From the NCBI GenBank assembly GCA_017511325.1, contig JAFWKS010000165.1, forward strand, positions 1-9,127: a DNA stretch of 9,127 nucleotides, given 5' to 3'. Below, piece after piece: positions 5,465 to 9,127 of this stretch. The translations under genes were made by a program, and so were the position numbers. The notes below the pieces were generated by a model. The model searched no databases and had not been told where the DNA came from. It worked only from the letters and a program-made list of their open reading frames with translations. Position 1 is the first letter of the stretch, and each line of letters opens with the position of its first letter. This DNA is from Erysipelotrichaceae bacterium. GTDB taxonomy: Bacteria > Bacillota_I > Bacilli_A > Erysipelotrichales > Erysipelotrichaceae.

Positions 5465-5513
5465 AAGGATACAGAAAGGATACATCGCTTTCATAAGCTT
5501 ATAATAAAGGAGG
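5465..5513 (+). promoter_or_regulatory. Candidate response-regulator binding repeat, -10 box and RBS upstream of the two-component operon
   Basis: AAGGATACA occurs twice (5465-5473 and 5476-5484) with an 11-bp period. Tandem direct repeats one helical turn apart are the usual binding site of OmpR-family regulators such as the one encoded next. A perfect TATAAT lies 15 bp further on (5500-5505), where the repeats would replace a -35 box, and ATAAGCTTAT (5493-5502) is palindromic. The RBS AAGGAGG (5507-5513) follows very closely. If that TATAAT is the -10 box, transcription would start inside or at the RBS, so the true promoter may lie upstream instead. The repeat is certain; the promoter reading is tentative. 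Confidence 0.45.
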
Positions 5514-5517
5514 AAAT

Positions 5518-6189
5518 ATGAAGACTCTGTTGCTTGTGGAAGATGACAAAATGCTGCAGGAGATCATAACGGAATTCTTCTCAAGAAGAGATTATTCTGT
5601 TTTTGCCTGTGAGGACGAAGAGGAAACAATGGATATACTTCAAAAGGATCACATCGATCTGATCTTTTTGGATGTGATGCTTCCGGATACGGATGGTTTC
5701 ACCTTATGCCGCAAGATCAGAAAGATCTATTCCTGCCCGATCATTTTTTTGACGGCCAGAGTAAGCGAAAAAGACAAGCTGACCGGATATTCTCAAGGGG
5801 CAGATGATTATGTCACCAAACCGTTTTCCCTAAAAGTGCTCTATGCCAAGGCGGAAGCATTCCTTAACAGAGTAAGAGGCTATACGGACATCTATGAAAA
5901 GGGGCCGGTTCGGATCAACAGAAGTGAAAAGAAGGTCTTTGTGAATCGCAAGGATTGTCTTCTTGCGCCAAAGGAATACGAGATCCTTCTTTTCCTGATG
6001 GAAAACGAAGGAAGGATCTACAGCAGGGAACAGCTGCTTCTCCGCTTCTGGGGTTACGACTTTGAAGGAAATGAACGCGTTGTTGACAATCATATCCGCA
6101 AACTGAGAAAAGCGTTGGGAATGGATGCACATCTGATCCATACCTATCCGAAATACGGCTGGTCTTTCAAAAACGAAGAAGATGAATAA
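5518..6189 (+). CDS. OmpR/PhoB-family response regulator
   Basis: This is the DNA-binding half of a two-component system, 223 residues. The receiver domain (about 1-120) has the acidic pair E8/D9, the phosphoacceptor D52 in FLDVMLPDTDG, the switch threonine T79 in FLTAR and the conserved lysine K101 in TKPF, so phosphorylation should be intact. The C-terminal winged helix (about 128-217) has LAPKEYEILLFLMENEGRIYSREQLL, the recognition helix RVVDNHIRKLRKAL (187-200) and the closing wing YPKYGWSF. The start has a strong RBS (AAGGAGG), although the 4-nt spacing is short. The 3' end overlaps the kinase gene by 8 bp, so the two are co-translated partners. The regulon is unknown; the 11-bp-spaced repeat upstream suggests that it controls its own operon. 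Confidence 0.95.
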   Translation: MKTLLLVEDDKMLQEIITEFFSRRDYSVFACEDEEETMDILQKDHIDLIFLDVMLPDTDGFTLCRKIRKIYSCPIIFLTARVSEKDKLTGYSQGADDYVTKPFSLKVLYAKAEAFLNRVRGYTDIYEKGPVRINRSEKKVFVNRKDCLLAPKEYEILLFLMENEGRIYSREQLLLRFWGYDFEGNERVVDNHIRKLRKALGMDAHLIHTYPKYGWSFKNEEDE

Positions 6190-8110
6190 GAAAATCAAAC
6201 TTGTATTGCCAACGATCGTGAGTGTAGTGGCACTTTCGCTGCTGATGGCCCTTTCTTGTACTTATCTTATGAAAGAGAAAAAGGTAAAAGAATTCAAATA
6301 CGAGACCAAAAGAAAATATCAGGACATCATTGGCAATATCGGACTGAATTTTGATCCAAGGAAGAGTGAGAGCGATAAACATTTATATGAATTCGATCTG
6401 GAACAGGTGGTCGACTCAACCACCAGCCTTTGGGAGCTGAAAGAAGACAACTACAATTTTGCTGCGGTTCTCTATGATTACTACACCGAAAGAACCGTTA
6501 TCAATGACAGCAGACTGGTGATGCTTCAGCTTGATAGAGGAGTTTCCACGATTCATCTTTCGGATTATCTGACTAAAGAAGAGCTGATCTCCATGTCACA
6601 GAGGGCATCCAAAACTAATTATCTAAACGACAGAACATATTACGCATGGCTTGATGAAAACAAAGAGCTTGTAGTTCTTGCGAAGACGCCTTCCGATCGG
6701 CCAGAAAACTGGATTTTTCATAATGAATCCAAAAAAGGGAAAGAGTGGATATCTGTCTTGCTGGTCTTTCCCGAGGGAATGCAAAGAGAAGCGTGGGCAC
6801 AAAGATATAAAGATTGGCAGAACGACAACGTATTACAGGCAGAGCTTGAAAAGGCGAAGGGTCGTATCAAGGAAATGGAGCCCAAGGAATATGAAACCGA
6901 TACCCTTTTGGTTTATGACCGCTATGTCTATAAACAGATTCTGAACAACGATCGTTTAAAGACAGAAAACACCGCCAATCTGATCGTGATTGCAACATAT
7001 CACCCTTGGAAGGCGGCGATGGAAGATCTTGCGGGTGCATATCTCATTATTCTTTTGTTCGCTGCTTTGATCTCGTTTCTTCTTTCAAAGAATATTCTGG
7101 ATACCTATAAAAAACAGAAGGATCTGGATGATACCAAAAACGCTTTCGTTGCATCCATGGCTCATGATCTGAAAACACCATTGGCGGTCATCAAAGGCTA
7201 TTCGGAGAACCTGATGGAAAACGATGACAAAAAGAAAAAGGAAGATTTCCTGAACAAGATCATTAATCAGACCGATGAGATCAACGGCATGGTATCAGAT
7301 ATGCTGGATATCTCCAAGATGGGTTCTTCCGGTTTCGAGATCGAAAGAAAAGAAATTGAACTTAACGATATTCTGAAAAAGGCAATAGACAATTACTCTC
7401 AGGCTGCAGAAGAAAGATCTCTGTCATTTCGTCTGAAGGAAAAAGACAGCTTCAAAATGGTCGGGGATGAGAATCTGCTGGAGAAGCTGTTCAGCAATCT
7501 GATCGATAATGCGGTTTCTTATGGAAAAGAAGGATCTGAGATCGCTATAGATATAGATCAAGATAAGATCAGTATCTGCAACGAAGCCGATCCGATCAAA
7601 GAAGAAAAACTGAAGAATATCTTCGAAGTCAAATCAGGATCAAACGGTCATCATGGCTTCGGGCTTTATTTTGCAAAGAAAGTAGCCGACATTCACGGAC
7701 TGCAGCTTTCCATCGGAAACGTTAATAAAGGCGTCAGGACTGTCCTCAGCATAGATAAGTATCAAACAAAATACAAGAGAATCCTGCTTGCAAAAAAGCT
7801 CGGTGTGATCCCGGTATTTACATCAATACTGCTGTATATGCTTTCGATCTATATGGATGCACACTTTGATATGCAGATCGTAAGAACAATCCGTCATTTT
7901 TCTTTCAATGTCCTTCTTATTACGATTTTGGGCATTATTTACCTCTATCTGTTTACAAGAAATCTGAAGGTCAATTATGAATACTGCCGAATTGATCCGA
8001 CATCATTCAATACAAATGTGAAATATGCTTCCTTTGGTATTGCATTGATGGCACTAATGTTTTTTGTAAGTGTTGTCTGGATCATCGCGTTACTTGTGCG
8101 GGTCCTGTGA
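6182..8110 (+). CDS. Membrane sensor histidine kinase with an extra C-terminal membrane domain
   Basis: This is the sensor partner of the preceding regulator, 642 residues. A first membrane helix (about 9-30) and a second (about 284-302) enclose a ~250-residue extracytoplasmic sensor region that I do not recognise. The dimerisation/phosphoacceptor domain has the H-box MAHDLKTPLAVIKGY with H328. The ATPase domain has the N-box NLIDNAVSYG (439-448) and the G2 glycines in GHHGFGLYFAKK (about 489-500). The usual DxGxG of the G1 box is replaced by ICNEADPIKEE, an N-for-D variant also known in Gram-positive kinases. The ATPase domain ends near residue 525. Unusually, ~115 more residues follow with three hydrophobic helices (about 540-557, 574-592 and 613-638). 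Most kinases end at the ATPase domain, so this tail may be a fused membrane subunit or second sensor. The coding frame is continuous through the junction. Confidence 0.92.
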   Translation: MNKKIKLVLPTIVSVVALSLLMALSCTYLMKEKKVKEFKYETKRKYQDIIGNIGLNFDPRKSESDKHLYEFDLEQVVDSTTSLWELKEDNYNFAAVLYDYYTERTVINDSRLVMLQLDRGVSTIHLSDYLTKEELISMSQRASKTNYLNDRTYYAWLDENKELVVLAKTPSDRPENWIFHNESKKGKEWISVLLVFPEGMQREAWAQRYKDWQNDNVLQAELEKAKGRIKEMEPKEYETDTLLVYDRYVYKQILNNDRLKTENTANLIVIATYHPWKAAMEDLAGAYLIILLFAALISFLLSKNILDTYKKQKDLDDTKNAFVASMAHDLKTPLAVIKGYSENLMENDDKKKKEDFLNKIINQTDEINGMVSDMLDISKMGSSGFEIERKEIELNDILKKAIDNYSQAAEERSLSFRLKEKDSFKMVGDENLLEKLFSNLIDNAVSYGKEGSEIAIDIDQDKISICNEADPIKEEKLKNIFEVKSGSNGHHGFGLYFAKKVADIHGLQLSIGNVNKGVRTVLSIDKYQTKYKRILLAKKLGVIPVFTSILLYMLSIYMDAHFDMQIVRTIRHFSFNVLLITILGIIYLYLFTRNLKVNYEYCRIDPTSFNTNVKYASFGIALMALMFFVSVVWIIALLVRVL

Positions 8111-8162
8111 GAGGGGGCTTGAGATTTTTCAGGCTCTCATAATGCTTCAAGATCTCGAGATC
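8109..8162. other. Hairpin and palindrome downstream of the kinase gene
   Basis: GCTTGA (8117-8122) pairs with TCAGGC (8129-8134, one G-U). A four-base GAGA/TCTC extension (8109-8112/8135-8138) is possible across a GGGG bulge. There is no T-run, so termination is doubtful. Just downstream is the perfect 12-bp palindrome GATCTCGAGATC (8151-8162), with TCAA to its left and TTGA a few bases to its right. It could be a protein-binding site or part of a weak terminator. Confidence 0.35.
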
Positions 8163-8218
8163 GATTTGACTAGAAATCAGAATCCAAAGCGAACCGATTA
8201 TGATAAAGTCTGGCAAGC

Positions 8219-8279
8219 TTGACCAAAGGGACTACATATTGTAGTATGATAATAGACTACATAATGTAGTCTATAGGAG
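8219..8279 (+). promoter_or_regulatory. Promoter and twin BlaI-type operators of the second BlaI-M56 operon
   Basis: Two inverted repeats are present: ACTACATATTGTAGT (8231-8245, 6-bp arms) and a longer one at 8252-8274 with perfect 10-bp arms (left arm ATAGACTACA) around TAA. Both share the CTACA/TGTAG half-site of the first module but with a 3-bp centre; the centres are 25 bp apart. A -35 box TTGACC (8219-8224) with TAGTAT (8242-8247) at 17 bp is a plausible promoter, with TATGAT at 8245-8250 as an alternative -10. The operators cover the promoter and the predicted start of transcription. The RBS AGGAG (8275-8279) follows the second repeat directly. Confidence 0.78.
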
Positions 8280-8285
8280 AATACC

Positions 8286-8645
8286 ATGGCAGAGATCCAA
8301 TTGGGAATTGCAGAAAGCAGATTTGCGGATATCATCTGGGAAAAAGAACCCATCAGTACTTCTGAACTGGTAAAACTGGCGGATGCTGCTTTTTCATGGA
8401 AAAGGACAACAACCCACACTGTCATCAAACGCCTTTGCGAGAAGGGACTGTTTGTCAACAACAAAGGGATCGTTACCTCTCTGATCTCAAGAGATCAGTT
8501 TTATTCTCTGCAGTCGGAAAAGATCGTTGAGGACAGCTTTTCGGGTTCCTTGCCGGCTTTTATTGCGGCATTTACCAGAAACAAAAAATTAAGCGATGGT
8601 GAGATCAGTGAGATCCTTAAGATGATAGAGGAGGCAAGGGAATGA
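8286..8645 (+). CDS. BlaI/MecI-family winged-helix repressor (second module)
   Basis: This is a second Penicillinase_R-type repressor, 119 residues. The N-terminal winged helix follows the family layout: LGIAESRFADIIWEKEPISTSELVKLA (6-32), then the recognition region SWKRTTTHTVIKRLCEKGLF (37-56) and a wing with VNNKGIVTSLISRDQF. The dimerisation part SEKIVEDSFSGSLPAFIAAFTRNKKLSDGEISEILKMIEEA resembles BlaI proteins. It clearly differs from the first BlaI of this window, so it is a distant paralogue and not a recent copy. The start has an RBS at 6-nt spacing directly after the operator. The stop overlaps the next start as ATGA, so repressor and protease are translationally coupled, with a strong internal RBS (GAGGAGG at 8628-8634) for the protease. 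Confidence 0.9.
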   Translation: MAEIQLGIAESRFADIIWEKEPISTSELVKLADAAFSWKRTTTHTVIKRLCEKGLFVNNKGIVTSLISRDQFYSLQSEKIVEDSFSGSLPAFIAAFTRNKKLSDGEISEILKMIEEARE

Positions 8646-9127
8646 ATGACCTGTTTTTTCTGCCGGTCTTAAACCGTTCCCTGTCTGCCTGCTGGCTGAT
8701 CCTTGCAGTGCTTTTTCTTCGTATCCTTTTCAAGAAAGCACCGGCTTATTTAAGGATCGTCCTTTGGGTGTTCGTGGGTTTCAGACTGATTATTCCGTTT
8801 GATATAAAAACAGATCTCTCTTTGATTCCAAGCGCTAAGCCGCTAAGTGAATACACGGTCCAATACGAAGCCGATCCCAAGATCGATTCCGGAATAAGAC
8901 CGATCGATGAAGCTATAAATCCTGTTTTTACCGAGACTTTTAAGGCGGATCCCACAAACAGCGTCAATCCTTTATATGTGCATACGTCCATTGCAGGGAT
9001 CGTTTGGATCTTCGGCATTGCGATACTGCTGCTCTGTTCACTGATCAGCCATTTCCGTTTAAAGAAACGTTTAAGTGATTCGATACCTTTAAGTGAAGAG
9101 ATACGGCTTTGCGATCATATTGAAACA
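8642..9127 (+). CDS. M56-family (BlaR1-like) membrane protease sensor, 3'-truncated by window edge
   Basis: The reading frame is open from ATG 8642 to the window end (162 codons, no stop). It starts MNDLFFLPVLNRSLSACWLILAVLFLRILFKKAPAYLRIVLWVFVGFRLIIPF, which closely follows the usual N-terminus of Firmicute BlaR1-like M56 proteins: a first helix at 7-29, a KKAP loop, a second helix at 36-53 and 'FRLIIPF'. A further hydrophobic helix is at 114-136, followed by a basic stretch SHFRLKKRLSDS that should enter the cytoplasm. The HExxH zinc site expected further on lies beyond the window, so protease activity cannot be checked here. The start is set by the ATGA overlap with the repressor and by GAGGAGG at 7-nt spacing. 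It is the likely inducer-sensor for the second BlaI and is a different subtype from the first M56 protein. Confidence 0.85.
   Translation, partial: MNDLFFLPVLNRSLSACWLILAVLFLRILFKKAPAYLRIVLWVFVGFRLIIPFDIKTDLSLIPSAKPLSEYTVQYEADPKIDSGIRPIDEAINPVFTETFKADPTNSVNPLYVHTSIAGIVWIFGIAILLLCSLISHFRLKKRLSDSIPLSEEIRLCDHIET

Noticed and set aside
5830..6198. Minus-strand 122-codon open frame inside the response regulator
   Set aside because: It is antisense to the receiver/winged-helix coding sequence, whose motifs are all intact, and shows no protein family of its own.
8746..9018. Minus-strand 90-codon open frame at the right edge
   Set aside because: It lies opposite the second M56 gene, which is supported by family sequence, RBS and ATGA coupling with the repressor.
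1..9127. CRISPR array, tRNA or rRNA genes
   Set aside because: No regularly spaced repeats, cloverleaf-like segments or rRNA-like stretches were seen on reading.

Overview
The window looks like DNA from a low-GC Gram-positive bacterium (Firmicutes/Bacillota). The grounds are strong AAGGAGG-type ribosome binding sites, BlaI/M56-peptidase regulatory pairs, an OmpR-type two-component pair with an 8-bp overlap, and a Bet-type recombinase of the kind found in Firmicute phages. A gut Erysipelotrichales- or Clostridia-like host is possible, but the sequence alone does not decide it.

The left third (1 to about 3340) is accessory DNA. It opens with the 3' part of a phage Bet/RecT-type single-strand annealing recombinase and its terminator. 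Next comes an IS605/IS1341-type element carrying only tnpB (minus strand), with intact RuvC and zinc-finger residues and a recognisable right end and omega-RNA region. A Phd/YefM-RelE/ParE toxin-antitoxin operon on the plus strand follows, then an unrecognised 65-residue ORF and a second terminator. The two terminators sit in homologous ~80-bp blocks (698-777 and 3258-3339) that form imperfect direct repeats around the ~2.5-kb cargo of IS, toxin-antitoxin pair and small ORF.

The right two thirds (about 3438-9127) carry genes for signal transduction at the membrane, all on the plus strand. First is a BlaI-type repressor with an M56 (BlaR1-like) membrane metalloprotease. Second is an OmpR-family response regulator with a sensor histidine kinase, which has an extra three-helix membrane domain after its ATPase domain. 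Third is another BlaI-type repressor with a second M56 protease that runs off the window and has no closed reading frame here. Both BlaI genes have two dyad operators with CTACA/TGTAG half-sites over their own promoters. The half-site spacer is 2 bp at the first locus and 3 bp at the second.

Inferred working model: each M56 protein senses an envelope signal and inactivates its BlaI partner, relieving autorepression and repression of unseen targets. The two-component system between them is probably an envelope-stress or antimicrobial sensor. No beta-lactamase or resistance gene is visible in the window, so what the modules control is unknown. No tRNA, rRNA or CRISPR array was seen.
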